A stretch of 64,000 nucleotides of DNA from Ursus arctos (GCF_023065955.2 NW_026623008.1:18472001-18536000); one strand, 5' to 3'. Shown: positions 12,601-22,510, counted from the first letter of the stretch. Translations and numbers: made by a program. Notes: generated from the letters alone by a model not told the origin.

Positions 12601-12791
12601 CCAACCCCTTTAGGGGGCCCTGGGCTCACACAGCTCTGCCTTCCAGGCTTGCGCAGTCTCGGACGAACCCTCAGGTCCTAGACACTGGATTGACAGCACA
12701 GGACATCCAGTATGCCCAGTGCCACTCACCTGTCGACTGGGACAAGCCTGACAGCAGCGGCACCGAGCAGGATGACCTCTTCACCTTCTGA
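529..12791 (+). CDS. LDLRAP1: LDLRAP1 (ARH), low-density lipoprotein receptor adaptor protein 1, 3' part (exons 3-9)
   Basis: Coding exons join 529-641, 2596-2710, 8486-8558, 8919-9005, 9561-9691, 11080-11114 and 12647-12791. They give 699 nt, 232 residues plus TGA, in one unbroken frame with GT/AG at every junction. The protein is an endocytic adaptor: its PTB domain binds the NPxY tail motif of LDL-receptor family proteins and phosphoinositides, and its C-terminal half recruits clathrin and AP-2, so receptors enter coated pits (family knowledge; loss causes autosomal recessive hypercholesterolaemia in humans). Visible here are the C-terminal part of the PTB fold (about residues 78-177 if 77 residues precede, as in human), a clathrin box LLDLE at about 213-217, an acidic AP-2-binding helix DDGLDEAFSRL at about 253-263, and the C-terminus DDLFTF. 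Predicted full length is 309 residues against 308 in human, because exon 6 is one codon longer. Exons 1-2 are outside the window. Very sure of identity. Confidence 0.97.
642..2595 (+). other. LDLRAP1: LDLRAP1 intron 3
   Basis: This intron holds MIR-like segments at about 700-860 (+), 1190-1305 (-) and 2130-2345 (+). I recognise nothing in 1305-2130, which is GC-rich and moderately purine-rich. Confidence 0.7.
2130..2345 (+). repeat. MIR SINE
   Basis: This copy follows the MIR core and 3' end: an AGCATGGTAGTGG head, a tRNA-type B-box region, a middle reading TTTTCTCATCTGAACAGTGG, then GATAATAATAGAACC and the end of the element. It is one of the better preserved MIRs in the window. Confidence 0.85.
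2596..2710 (+). CDS. LDLRAP1: LDLRAP1 coding exon 4
   Basis: This exon completes the split Arg codon and encodes ISYCTADKMH through CTKRKM (about residues 116-153), the core PTB strands that contact the receptor tail. The acceptor is TTTCAG|GATC and the donor ATG|GTCAGT. It is almost identical to my memory of human, differing around QSQHNENLE. Confidence 0.95.
3145..3345 (-). repeat. MIR SINE
   Basis: Reverse-orientation MIR, recognised by TTTCTAATGAGGAAGCAGAT, a TCACAGAGGTCA stretch and GCCAGCCAGGCAGAG in MIR order. Confidence 0.7.
3786..4286 (-). mobile_element. ERVL-MaLR solo LTR (MLT1-like), antisense
   Basis: It begins TTAGTTTCCTGTAGCTGCTG and ends near GGGGGCCATGATTCAGCC, the two ends of an MLT1-type LTR in reverse. 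Internally TTCTGGAGGTCAGAAGTC and CTTGTGATTGGGCCCCC fit the same family. No internal retroviral sequence is present, so it is a solo LTR remnant. Confidence 0.75.
4253..4369. repeat. 58-bp tandem duplication at LTR edge
   Basis: Two head-to-tail copies with period 58 (4261 matches 4319 onward) differ by one G in a G-run and one T/A. They span the LTR end and about 30 bp of flank. Confidence 0.95.
4372..4500 (+). repeat. MIR SINE fragment
   Basis: The GTCTGATCCTGGCTGCTGTAC, GTGTGACTGTGG and TTCTCTGGGCTGC segments match the MIR B-box side and core. Confidence 0.65.
5350..5930 (+). repeat. L2 LINE 3' fragment interrupted by a SINEC
   Basis: The left piece contains CTAAGCCCTGTGTTGGGCAC and GGTCAGTAAGGCTTCCCAGA. 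After the SINE the L2 continues with GAATCGAGCTTTAAAGGCTG and a GTGCAAACACACAGG end. A short direct repeat, AAAGGCTGAGTAATA, occurs twice at about 5790-5820. Confidence 0.65.
5554..5762 (-). mobile_element. SINEC (tRNA-Lys-derived carnivore SINE), young copy
   Basis: Antisense, from the T-rich tail to the head complement GCCACCCAGGAGCCCC. A perfect 16-bp TSD flanks it at 5538-5553 and 5763-5778, so the insertion is precise and recent. It carries the young-subfamily body found at five other sites in this window. Confidence 0.97.
6364..6379. repeat. Poly-C tract (16 C)
   Basis: Sixteen uninterrupted C residues follow ACT and precede GGAATTC. The tract is prone to length variation and to assembly or sequencing error. 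Confidence 0.9.
6900..7380. promoter_or_regulatory. AT-rich single-copy block with POU octamer, possible conserved element
   Basis: An abrupt AT-rich island in a GC-rich intron with no repeat signature. It holds a consensus octamer ATGCAAAT at 6914-6921, a near-octamer TTATGCAAA at about 6934 and several TAAT/AATTA cores between 7060 and 7365. This is inferred to be an enhancer candidate in LDLRAP1 intron 4; conservation cannot be tested here. Confidence 0.35.
8486..8558 (+). CDS. LDLRAP1: LDLRAP1 coding exon 5
   Basis: This exon encodes AQAVTLTVAQ through EFWQVSKE (about residues 154-177), the C-terminal alpha helix that closes the PTB domain. The acceptor is TTTTTCAG and the donor GAAG|GTGAGT. 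It ends one base into the next Glu codon. Confidence 0.95.
8655..8800 (+). repeat. MIR SINE
   Basis: TGTGTGACTTTGGACAGGTC, CCTCCCTGAGTCCCATTG and GAAATGGAAAGAG follow MIR order. Confidence 0.75.
8919..9005 (+). CDS. LDLRAP1: LDLRAP1 coding exon 6
   Basis: This exon encodes the charged linker EKEKREKASQ through TPSLKS (about residues 178-206) between the PTB domain and the clathrin box. The stretch GGGLRDS is one residue longer than the human equivalent as I remember it. The acceptor is CCCACAG and the donor AGCC|GTGAGT. Confidence 0.94.
9105..9335. repeat. AT-rich old LINE-like relic in intron 6
   Basis: The sequence around AAATAATACATGCTCATCAT and TAGAAAATGTAGATAAAGG resembles old L1-type 3' sequence. 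The subfamily cannot be named. Confidence 0.4.
9561..9691 (+). CDS. LDLRAP1: LDLRAP1 coding exon 7 (clathrin box)
   Basis: This exon encodes LVATGNLLDLEE through SSVVW (about residues 207-250). LLDLE is a canonical type I clathrin box, which binds the clathrin heavy-chain terminal domain. The acceptor is CTCATAG, the donor TGG|GTGAGT, and the exon ends in phase 0. Confidence 0.95.
10040..10190 (+). repeat. MIR SINE fragment
   Basis: CTGACTCGCTCTGGGACTCG, CCTGACCTCTCTGTGTCTCA and TTTCAGTAAAGATGATGACC match the MIR core and 3' side. Confidence 0.65.
10205..10530. repeat. L1M-type 3' fragment
   Basis: AATAATTTCAGACTTACAAA, AGTTACAGAAACAGTACAG and CACCTCTCATCC match the 3' region of mammalian-wide L1M elements. 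Confidence 0.65.
10740..10890 (-). repeat. MIR SINE fragment
   Basis: CCCTCATTTCACGGAAGGAA, AAGTCCCAGAGAGGAGCAGT and CATGGCAGAGCTGGG are the reverse MIR core. Confidence 0.7.
11080..11114 (+). CDS. LDLRAP1: LDLRAP1 coding exon 8 (35-nt exon, start of AP-2 binding helix)
   Basis: A 35-nt exon encodes ELDDGLDEAFS plus two bases of the next Arg codon. With exon 9 it makes the acidic-Phe helix that binds the beta2-adaptin appendage of AP-2. The acceptor is TTCCCCAAG and the donor TCAAG|GTAACA. It was found by following the reading frame, because it is too short to stand out as an open frame. Confidence 0.94.
11115..12646 (+). other. LDLRAP1: LDLRAP1 intron 8
   Basis: 11170-11400 and 11870-12245 look like old degraded repeats that I cannot assign with confidence. 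A triple 11-bp repeat, CAGGCTTTTTG, lies at 11415-11446. Nothing is recognised in 11450-11870 or 12250-12640. Confidence 0.5.
12647..12791 (+). CDS. LDLRAP1: LDLRAP1 last coding exon 9 with stop codon
   Basis: This exon encodes RLAQSRTNPQ through EQDDLFTF and TGA at 12789-12791 (about residues 262-309). The first residues complete the AP-2 helix with its key Arg, and the tail is the conserved acidic end of ARH. The acceptor is TGCCTTCCAG. Confidence 0.96.
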
Positions 12792-14645
12792 GGGCCTCAG
12801 AGCTGGCGAGACACATGACAGACCAAAGCCACTTGTGGCGGCGTGGGGCCAGCTCCAAGACCCCCCCGCCACTCTCTGCTGGGTAGCAGCACCGTCAGCC
12901 TGCGAATCACAGCTGCATCCCGTCAAGCAGGGAGGAAGGAGAAAAAATTTTTTAGCCCCACTCTTTCTGTAAGACTGAAGGATGCCTTGAATATTTATTC
13001 AGTGACTCCTGGTTCAACTCGGAAGCCGGTTTTGCGTCAGGCACAAGTGCAGTGTTTTAACCAGCTTTCTGCCCTCTCCTGAGCAAGCTCTGTTCTGCTG
13101 TGGGTGTCAGGACGGTGACCAAAGCATTTCTCGTCCCTTCTCTCTTTCTAAGGGCCCAAATTTCCCTGGCGGCGCCCCCACTCCTTGCTGTGCACAGGAG
13201 GGCCCCGCAGCCTCAGGAGAGCGCTGCATCCTCAAGTGTGCCTTCAGCTGGGGCCCAGCAGGCCTGGGCTTGTGCCCCCGCCCCAGGGCTCTCAGACAGA
13301 GGGGCAGCCCCTGACCAAAGACAATGCGTAGCTGGCACTTTAAAGCACACATGGCAGGTGTGGCCCCCAGGGGCTCCTCAATGGTGCTGCATTGCATAGA
13401 GCTTTCCATCTGCCCTTCTACAAGAAGTCCCTGCGGGCAGTCCCCCACGGTGCTCGGAACCAGTGTAACTGGCTGCCCACAGGTCCCCAGAGTCTGACTG
13501 CAACAGTGGGGATCATCTGTGTGTGACTGCCCTCCGTGGGGGTCCCCCACTCGTCTCGTCTCCGCGAGGTGGACGGGCATAAGCCCCATTCTAACTGTTC
13601 CGTCCGCGTAGGTGTCTCTGAGCCCCGATTCCCCATGCCTCCGGGGACAGCGTGTGGAGCCGGACACCGAGACTTGGTCAGGACTGTTTTGTCGCCATTA
13701 GACAGGGGAGGAGACAGGCCCTGAGTGTGGAAGGGGTGGAGTGCAGAGTAGAACCAGATCTGATGCCAAAGTTGCCTCTCTCACTCGCCTCTCCCGGCTC
13801 ACACCTCCCTTCTTTCTGGCTTTGTTGTCCTCCCAGGAACCAAAAACCCCAGCTCTTTTCTGACCAAAATGTGTTTCGTAACAAACCATCTGGTGCCTTT
13901 CCACACGCAACTGGCTTGAACCTCCGTGCCCTGCTAGCTGTCTGGCTGCCGCTTTCCGTGGAAATGGAAGTGTCCATGCTAATTTGGAGGGTGAAACCAA
14001 ACCAGACTCCGAAGTATCATGCTCATCTTTCCTGACTCTCCCTCTTGGGTCGGGCCATGGCAGAGGCCGTCTGTCCTCAGTTTCCCGTCCTCCTCCCACT
14101 TTACCCCCCACCCCAAGGCTCCCAGCAAAGCTGCCAATGCCCTCTCCACCTGGAGGTGCCTCCCGGGTCTGGATTTACTGAGCTCAAGTCACTAACGCTA
14201 GCAGGTTTCACCAGCCCAGGAAAAACACACGCCATTTCTCAGAATCTACTTCTCTAAGCACTTGAATCGGAGCACAGAGACAGAAGTGCCTGGCCCAGGA
14301 GTGGGGTAGCATTTGTAGAGTCTGTCTCAGAGTACGGGGATCAGTTCCTTTCCCTGCCCAGCTCCTGCACCTTGCTGCCCACCCCAGACCTCCTTGGTAT
14401 CGGCCCCTGGATTTGTTAGGCAGCAAGGGTAGGGCCCAGCACCGGCTGTCCCTGGCACGAGGGTCCGGAAGACCCGAGCGGCCGTGCTGTGTGTGTGTGT
14501 GTGCGTATATGTGTGGATGGGTCCCTGGCTGACAAGCTGCCGGTGTGCTCCCCGCGTGTCTGCAGAGGAGTCTTGTGCTTTGCTTTGTGTTGCTGGAAAA
14601 GACGTTCTAATGAGGAAAAGACTAATAAAGGTTCTTGAAATACGA
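12792..14645 (+). other. LDLRAP1: LDLRAP1 3' UTR
   Basis: About 1.85 kb of non-coding sequence runs from the stop to just beyond the AATAAA hexamer, similar in size to the human 3' UTR as I recall it. I see no interspersed repeats in the first 1.6 kb, which fits a transcribed exon. Near the end there is a short TG run at about 14488-14504. The end point is inferred from the hexamer and not from transcript data. Confidence 0.8.
14624..14629 (+). terminator. LDLRAP1: Polyadenylation signal AATAAA, probable LDLRAP1 end
   Basis: AATAAA sits in ACTAATAAAGG, followed within about 20 bases by a CA/AA-containing stretch and then GT-rich sequence. It is the first canonical hexamer at a plausible distance after the stop. 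A second AATAAA near 15371 could act as an alternative end. Confidence 0.7.
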
Positions 14646-17600
14646 AGAGCACTTGGAGTGGCCTGTGGCCAGATGGGAGCGTGGCATTGGGCAGCTCCTA
14701 CCTTTAGTGGTTGCAGTGGCAGTGACCACAGGTGGAGACGTGGGGGGTTAATGGTCTGTGGTCCCCTGATAGAAGCCCACTGGGGCCCCTCTTCACCCAA
14801 CAGAAGTGGGTGTGTGGCGAGGTCATCCCTGGAGAGCTCACGGGGCCACACCAGCGATCCAGGGCAGCAGAAACCTTGGGCAGGGCCTCCTGGCCAGGGG
14901 TCTGTGAACACATGGAATGTGCATATAATTATGTGGGTCCACATGTGCATTTTTCTTGGGGAGGATGTCCATCATTTCCATCATATTCTTACGTGGGTCC
15001 CTGACATGCGTTCATTTGGCAAATTCTGCGCCGAATACAACCCAGGCCTGGAGCTCAAGTTCTGGGGCTGGCAGTCCAGAGAGGGTCCAGGTGGACTCCA
15101 GATTGTGGCTTTGGTGTGACTGGGGACCAGGGTGGGGGATAGTGTGATGTGGGAGACCCAAAGCCTCGCTCAGGCTGTGACACTGGATCGGTCACTTCTT
15201 TCCTTAAGCCCCGTTTTCCCCATTTGGGAAAAGGCTACAGCAAGCTCCACCCCTCCTATCTCCCTGGTTTTTGTGAGACTCGGGGGTAACCATTATGCAT
15301 CTGTGGCTACTGAGATGACTCAAAGTTTATTTCAGAGCAAAAGGCATTTGTACTGAATTTAAGGAAGTCAAAATAAAATTGACACTAAAGGCAACTGCTG
15401 TTAACTGAGCTCTTACTCTGTGCCTGGGGCTGTGCTAAACTTAATCTCGTCTGAGCCCAGTGCTTTTATCTCCTGCTGCTGCAACCCTAAGGCTAGGGAG
15501 GAAGGCAGTCATGCGTCCAGGGGTTTGCAGAGCCGTAGGCCAGACTCAGATCTGTGTGACCCTTGACCCCACCACATCCTGACCTTCCCGGACCTGCACG
15601 TGTAGTCATGCCTCCCATGGCCTCCTGTGAGCCCCACGGTGCCTGCCACAGAAAGGCCCCTCTCTTCAGGCTCCAGTGGGAGTCTCCTCCACCATGTATC
15701 TCTTTGTGCCTTCCAAACAGTGATATTTAAAATGTCAGGAACGCAGAGGCGGAGCCCTCTGATGTCAGGCCGATTCACTGAATTCTGAGTGGATCATAGA
15801 TAACTAAGAAATTCTCTCCTTTCTTCTCCCATAATCTGAAAAGACACCCAACAAGTTCATCTTTCGGTTTAAATTTGGCCAATGTCTTTAGTCTCCGGAT
15901 GTCTCAAATTATGAATCCTGAGCACCCGCCGTCTGCTCTTTCATGCATAACGGATGAAGCCAGGAAGAACAAAGTCGCCTTTCAGATTTGATGTGACCTT
16001 CAGCTTCACCGGGTCGATGTCGAGGTCTTCTCTCCCAGGAGGAGATACCATCCCAGTTAAGTCTCTCCAGGGACTTCTCAACAAGCCCAAATAGGGAATC
16101 AGGGTAGATTCCGTGCCCTCGGTTCTGACTTAGGGTCTGGCCGTCCTCCTCCTGCTACCCTGCGTGTACAGATGACAACAAGTGGCCTGTTTATCTGTTA
16201 GGATGTGAACCTTTCTCTAGTGCTTCGTACATGCCAGGCCCTGTTAGGCCCTTTACACCTAACATCGGTGATACTATTTCTAAAAGCTGTGCTATGAAGT
16301 GGGTGGTCCTAGTCCCATTTTCAAGATGGGACGACGGAGGGTCAGGGAGGATACGTGAATTGACCAAAGTCTCATAGCCAGTAAGGAGTGGACCTGGGAT
16401 TCGAACCCCAGTCTGTCTGACTCTAGTGCTTGTTTATTTCCACGGGAGTACCCACCCTGTGGAGTGAAGGGCAAAGCCGAGCTGAGCTGCCCATGCCCAG
16501 AAATGGGCAGCCTCTTCTGTGGGACAAAGGGGAGCTGCTGACCAGTGGGTGTCTCCATGGACAGAGTGGCAGGGCCTGGGCCAGACTAGGCGCCTAAAGC
16601 AAGGGCCATCTTCCAGACTGGTCCAAACACCCTTCCTGCCTCTAACTAGGTAGCTGCCCTCTGGGCTACTGCTCTGGACGTGCCCAGTTTAGGACCCGGC
16701 AGGGCATGTCTCATCACATCAGCACCATGTATTGCCCCCAGTAGGCATTGCCCAGCCTGAGCCATGCAGGGAAGGGGTGGCCAGAGTGAGCTTTGGGGTC
16801 CCTCAGAGGGGGAAGTTTTCCTCTGGGGGCAGACTTGGTGGGTGGCTGGTGGTGAATGGCAGCCTCGGAGGCACCAGGGAGGGGAACACGTCTCTGGAAC
16901 ACTGGCAGCACCTGCACACGTTAGCCAGTCGAAGCTGCTGTGCCGTGCCTGTGCTAGTAGGCATTATGAGCCCATTTTAAAGACAACGAAATGCTCACAG
17001 AGCTTATGTGACCTGCCAGCCTCCCACAGATGGGAAGAGGCAGGCCTGGGACTCAAAGCCTGTGTGTTCTCCACTGTCCCGGGTTGGCTCTGCCTCTCTG
17101 TGGGTCACTTGGAACATTTGGACAATACCTTGCTTGCTTAGGAGCTTCTGAGCTGAGCCCCCAGCACACAGGTGCTGGATCAGGTGGGTGCCTTTGCTTC
17201 CAGCCAGGACAGATGTGAGCTGTGTCACAAGTCCTGGTTGCCAAGCAACAATTCTGACTGCACCTGCTGAGCCCCCCGCATGGGGTGGGGCTTCCAGGGC
17301 CTGTCCTGCTCTCTTTGCAGTCCAGGGGTTGTGGGTCACGGTGCCCTGGAGAACTGGGCATGACGTAGGTTTGCCTCACACCATGGGGACGTTGGAAGTG
17401 AGTTGGGGGAAGCCAGCAAGGGCTTCTGGAAGAGGGGAGTGTATTCCTTCTGCGCCTTGAAGGAGAGTGCAAAGGTTGGAGACTGCCTTGGTTACCCTGA
17501 GCTCTGGGCAGCCAGGACCTGTATTTGAGACACCTGTGGCCCCAGTGCCCAGCATAGCACCTGGCACCGAGTGGCCATCAGTGACTAGAGTCAGCTCACC

Positions 17601-19265
17601 AAAAAGGGGACGGCCAGCCTGGCTTCCTGTGAGAACCTGCTAAGAGAGGAGGCAAGACCAGCCTCTGTGGCACAACGGTCCACTTTGCAGGGTATCTGTT
17701 CTGGAGGCAAACCCATTGTATGGCAAACTCCCCCAGTTCCCCTGGGTTTGGCACTCTATGTCTCTGCCACACACAGCCCCGCCTGGTTTGGTAAAACGTG
17801 GTCTGCTCCTCCACCCTGACCAAAGATCTTGGTTTTCAAAATGTCTTTAAAGCAGGATTCTAGAATGTTATTGCCAGAAGAGCCCCTGATGGTTCTCCAG
17901 CCCACCCACTTTGTTTATACCTGGGACACTGAGGCCCACAGAGGGACAGGACTCCCCCAGGTTGTGTGGGTAGTTACTCAGAGCTGCGATGCCAGCCATA
18001 CATTTTTCCGAGGGCCCCCTGCTCAGTCCTCCACCCCAGAGGGAGAAAAGAGACGTCCCTTCTCCACGCTTGCTGGAAAGGGCCACGTGCTCGAGGTTTG
18101 AGGGCTTGTAGGGAAGTGCAAAGGATTATAAGAAGGGCTGGAGAAAGGGCGTGGTGAATTCCAAGGCAGGGAATGAGTGTCTGCTCATCTTCTGCCTCTT
18201 CAGCCCCCTCCCCAAGCCCCAAGGTCTCCTCTGCAGCTCAAGTGCTGGCACAAGGCCTGAAAGAGAGAACCCAGACCTGTGATGATGAGCCCAGCCTCTA
18301 GCGCCAGCCTTAGCCACTTCTCTGCTGCGTAAACGACTTCGTTTACCCATGACTGGGTCTGGGTTTCCTCTCCCGGTAAGTGGGATGATGCAGTATTTTC
18401 CAAGTTGGGGTGTTGTGAGGAGAGAATGAGTTAATGGATACTTCATATTTATAAGGTGCTGAAAACACCATCCACTGGAGCTGTCCCTCTGTCCTTGTCC
18501 CTGTGAGGGCTGCTCTGCGGGTGGGGGGAGGCAGGGCTGGGGACCAGTTTCCCCCCCGGGGGAGAGGCCCACCCCACCTTTCGTGGTGGCAAATGTCCCA
18601 CCAGCTTCTACCCTGATGCCACTCAAGTGCATAGTCTGGCTTGTCCCCACCACCAAAATGTGCCCTCTGGGAAAACTCGAGAATCTTTCTTGTCCATTTG
18701 GGATTCAGTCAAGAAAACATTCTACCCTAGCAGTTTCAAGTAGGAAATAAATCTCTTAATAAAGAGATTCAGCTCACAAAACCACTGGCAGTGCTGGGGG
18801 AGTGAAGAGGCCCCCTCCAAAGGTTCAGGGAATCAGGGAAGGATGGGGTTGAGGGAATTTGCTGCCAGGGATCCCGGGCCCCACTCACCTACAGCTCTCA
18901 ACGTGATCTGGTCTCACGGGCAGAAGCTGCTTGGAGTCTGCCCACAAAGGGAAGTGGGAAAGTGGTTTATAGGCGTCTAGCCCTGAGATACAAGAGGGCA
19001 TCTAGAAGGGAAGAGTCACCAGACCACCAGGCACCCCTCCCACCCTGCACTCCGGTGGGGGGAGGGGGGTGGTCCAGAGCAAACCTCCCTGCCATATCCA
19101 CCACCTGTCGGGCCACACTAGACTCACACACCATCTTAATCCTCAGGACAGCCCTGTGAGAGCCGAGACTGAGGCAAAGTGACATGCTAAATGACAGGAC
19201 CAGGACTGTACCCCAGGGCTCTCTGTAGATGAGCCTGCCCCTGGCTGCTTTGAGGGATCAAGAGT
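14646..19265. other. Intergenic region downstream of LDLRAP1, part 1
   Basis: No coding signal was found. MIR-like pieces lie at about 15130-15290 (+), 16215-16435 (-, well preserved, with GGATTCGAACCCCAGTCTG), 16940-17075 (-), 18265-18470 (+) and 19125-19220 (-). The intervals 14650-15130, 15290-16210, 17080-18260 and 18470-19120 hold nothing I recognise. Confidence 0.65.
16215..16435 (-). repeat. MIR SINE, near full length
   Basis: Reverse MIR from CTAGTGCTTCGTACATGCCA through the core to GGGATTCGAACCCC and the tRNA head complement. It retains the B-box complement. Confidence 0.85.
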
Positions 19266-19269
19266 CATT

Positions 19270-19760
19270 CCTTTAACACACACTGATTGATCACCCACCA
19301 CATGCCAGGCAGGGCTCTAGGTGGTGGGAACATGGCAGGAAATAAAATGACCCAAGTCCCATCCTCGTGGAGTTGACATTCCACTCTGGATGATACTGAG
19401 ACCTCCCCCTACTCCCCCGTATTATGAATCAGTCATCTATGGTGCTCAGTGCCATGAAGGAGAGAAAGCAGGGGAAGGTGATAGAGCTACCCAGTGGGCA
19501 GTGCTGTTTTACCCAGGGTGGGCAGGGACACGTGAGCAGAGACCCCACAGGAAGTAGGGAGGCCAACATAGGGCTATTGGAGGAAAGAGTATTGCAGCAA
19601 GTGCAAAGCTCCTGGGGCAGACAGAAACGGAATGTGGCAGGAACAGGAGGAGCAAGATCAGTGTGGCTGGAGAGGAGAGCTGGGAAATGAGGTCTTAGAG
19701 CAGGTCAGGCGTGTGGCACCTTGGGGCCATGGTAGTGGCCTTGGGCTGCCTTCTGAGTGA
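19270..19760 (+). repeat. L2 LINE 3' fragment
   Basis: It opens with CACCACATGCCAGGCAGGGC, then has ATCCTCGTGGAGTTGACATT and GCAAGTGCAAAGCTCCTGGG, and continues to GGGGCCATGGTAGTGG. All of these follow the L2 3' end in order. Confidence 0.8.
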
Positions 19761-20654
19761 GACGGTCATCAGAAGGTTCTGTGCGGAGAGAGACAAGATT
19801 GCAGAGAGGCGGCATTCAAGGGTGGATGCAGAGACCTCGGGGGTACCGCAGTCATCCAAGGTCGCAGGCCCAAGAGCAAGCAGGCTTGGGTCTAGGAAAG
19901 GGGCGGCAGAAGCTTGAAAGGGAAGCAGCATTTCCTCCCTCTCTGTTTTCCAAGTGAGGGCAATACCATGAGCCTGGTCAGGGACCCAAATCTGTGCATC
20001 AGGGACACTGTGGGTTTCAGTGAGGCTGGGTCCAGAGTTTGAGCATCCTTATCTGCTGTGCAGGGCTGGCATCTCTAAGTGCCTGCCAGCCACAAGGCCG
20101 TGGTGCTGCAAGCATCTCCAGGCACAGCGTGTCATCACTTTGGGGGGTGGAGTGAGCACACGTTGGCTCAGTGGGTCTGTGCGCGTCCCAGGCGTGCATA
20201 CCCGAATCCTAAATGTGAGCCTGGGAACATGTGAGTTTGGGGGGCGTGGGGGGGGGGCATGGGCATGTGTATTCCTTTGTGTATACGTGTGGGTCCCTGC
20301 TTGTCTGTAGGGGGCAACAATGGGGAATGTCTTGGATTTTGGTTCAGTCACTGGGACCCCTGCTTGCTTGACATTCCACAGAGCTCAGCTCGACTTTTTA
20401 TAGTGAATCAAACCAGATGGCCCCTGGGACCCAGTGGAGTTGATGTGTGCTTCTTGGGGACTTGGGTGGAGGGTCTGCCCCCTGGGGGTCTCTGACAGCT
20501 GAAGTAGGGAGGACTCCCCCTCCCTCCCTGGTGACCAAGTTGGATTGGGGCTCCCTCCACCCTGTTAGGAAGACTGTCTGATGTTTGGGCCCTGCCAGCC
20601 TTAAGTAACAGCCAGATTCCTGGACCTGAGGGCCTTCTGGAAAGGCCAGGTCTT

Positions 20655-20800
20655 TAGTACTGTGGAAAGGTCCCAGAGCTAGGAATCAGAGGGACCTGGG
20701 TTCAAATCCCATTTCTGTTACTTCGTCCTTCCTAACCTTGGTCCGATGACTGCACTTTCCCTGTCTGCAGAGTGGGGACACCTCCTGGTGTTACTGTGCG
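20655..20800 (+). repeat. MIR SINE
   Basis: GACCTGGGTTCAAATCCCAT (the tRNA B-box), then TGTTACTTCGTCC, the core, and CTGTCTGCAGAGTGGGGAC. Confidence 0.85.
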
Positions 20801-20814
20801 GCAGAGGTGAGCAC

Positions 20815-20985
20815 TCCCCCCGCGCCAAGCACTGTGCTAGGGGCTTCATATGGAGCACCTCCTCTGGTCCGTACCCTAACCCTCAGAAATGGCTGCTGTC
20901 CCCATTTCACGGAAGGGGAAACTGAGGCCTGGGGAGGTGAAGTTACTTGCCCCGTCACTCAGCTGGGAATGGGCAGAGCCTGGGC
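20815..20985 (-). repeat. MIR SINE
   Basis: GCACTGTGCTAGGGGCTTCA, CCCATTTCACGGAAGGGGAA and ACTTGCCCCGTCACTCAGCT in reverse MIR order. It lies directly beside an opposite-strand MIR, forming an old inverted pair. Confidence 0.8.
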
Positions 20986-21322
20986 TTAGGCCAGGTACTG
21001 TGGCTGCAAAAGCAGCAGTGTGAGACAGTGAATAGAAAGCAGGGTGCCTGCCTCCCGGTTGGTGTTTGGTCCGTGGTGTTGTTATTGATGCCAAATGGCC
21101 ATTCAGGATCAAACTCCTGACCCCGAAGGATAGCTCTGGACTCTCATTTCTCATTTTAAATTTCAAGAGGGTAGTGGAAAAGCCCTAGACTCAGGAGACC
21201 GAAGTTCAAACCCTGGCTCCATGACTCCCTTGCTGCACGACCTCGTACTGGTCACATCCTCTCCCGGAGTGGGGAGGGGCCCGTCCATCAGGATCAGATG
21301 TGCACAAAAGAGCTTTGCATCC

Positions 21323-21969
21323 TGCTATGAGTTGACTTGTGTCCTCCCAAAAAGCTCTGTGGAAGTTCCAAGCCCCACTTCAGAATGTGGCCTTATTTGG
21401 AAATAGGGTCTTTTTTTTTTTTTTTTGAAGATTTTATTTATTTATTTGACAGAGATAGAGACAGCCAGTGAGAGAGGGAACACAAGCAGGGGGAGTGGGA
21501 GAGGAAGAAGCAGGCTCATAGCGGAGGAGCCTGATGTGGGGCTCGATCCCATAACGCCGGGATCACGCCCTGAGCCGAAGGCAGATGCTTAACCACTGTG
21601 CCACCCAGGCGCCCCTGGAAATAGGGTCTTCACAGAAGTCATCGAGTTTAAACAAGGTCACTCGGGTGGGCTCTAGTCGAATGTGACGGGTATCCTTATA
21701 AAAGGGGGAATTTGGACAGGACAGACAGGCACAGAGGAAGGACTGAGGAGACACAGGGAGAGCGTCATGTGAAGACTGGAGCTGTGCTGCCATACCCTGG
21801 GGACTTCTAGGGCAGTCGGAGGCTGGCAGAGGCGAGGCACAATCCTTCCCCTGCAGGTGACAGAGGGAGCATGGTCTCCTGGCCTCGGGAACTGTGAAAC
21901 AATACATTTCTGTTCTAAGCAACGGAGTTTGTGGTGCTTTGCCACAGCAGCCCCAGGAAGCTAATACAG
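21323..21969 (+). mobile_element. ERVL-MaLR solo LTR (MLT1-like), interrupted by a SINEC
   Basis: The LTR starts TGCTATGAGTTGACTTGTGTCC and ends CCAGGAAGCTAATACAG. Internally TATCCTTATAAAAGGGGG and GAACTGTGAAACAATACATT mark the TATA-like and poly(A) regions of this family. It is split by the SINE at 21411-21615, and no internal retroviral genes are present. Confidence 0.8.
21411..21615 (-). mobile_element. SINEC, young copy inside an MLT1-like LTR
   Basis: Antisense, T-tract then body to the head complement ending CAGGCGCCCC. The TSD TGGAAATAGGGTC is at 21398-21410 and again from 21616. Confidence 0.97.
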
Positions 21970-22059
21970 GCTGTGACAGAGTATCCACAGTGCCCTCCAT
22001 TTTTCCCAGGACACAAACACCCTCCCCGTTTCCCTGCCCCCGCTAACCCTGTGAAGAGA

Positions 22060-22510
22060 CCCAGGCTCCCAGAGGTGCCATCAGTGGTCCTATGACCCAT
22101 AAAGTGGGTGCAGTGTCAGGACTTGAACCCAGGTCTGCCTGACTCCAAAGTCAGTGTTGCTGTGCCGGCAGCAGAGCCCGAGGCTGGGTGAGCCTGGGGC
22201 AGCCCAGGAACCAGGGCCCTGCTCTTCGGCTGTGCTCTGTGGACTGTCCCCATCCTCTGTACCCCTGCCTGCCTCCAGGCCTGTTGGGTCTCACGGCCTG
22301 GGCCATGTGGCACTTGGAGGGGAAGATGGCAGTTAGTGGCTCACTGGTGTCAGAGCGGGAGGTCCTGGCTTCCAGGCCCAACCCCTGCTGCCTGGCTGTG
22401 TGCCTTGAGCAAGTCCCTGCCCCCTTTCTGCGCCTGTTTCTTTGTCTGTGAAATGGGACCACGACTGGATCTCTGCCTTCCCTGCAGGAAGGTGGTAAGA
22501 TCAGGCGTGG
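22060..22510. repeat. Two MIR fragments in opposite orientation
   Basis: A reverse piece at about 22060-22150 carries GGACTTGAACCCAGGTCTGC. A forward piece at about 22335-22510 carries CTTGAGCAAGTCCCTGCCCC and TTTGTCTGTGAAATGGGACC. About 180 unassigned bases lie between. Confidence 0.7.

Noticed and set aside
13107..13667. 186-residue minus-strand frame inside the LDLRAP1 3' UTR
   Set aside because: No domain or homologue recognised. It is antisense to an expressed UTR and has no supporting splice or promoter signal.
14484..15119. 211-residue plus-strand frame across the end of LDLRAP1
   Set aside because: It starts in a TG repeat and crosses the poly(A) signal. The protein is compositionally random.
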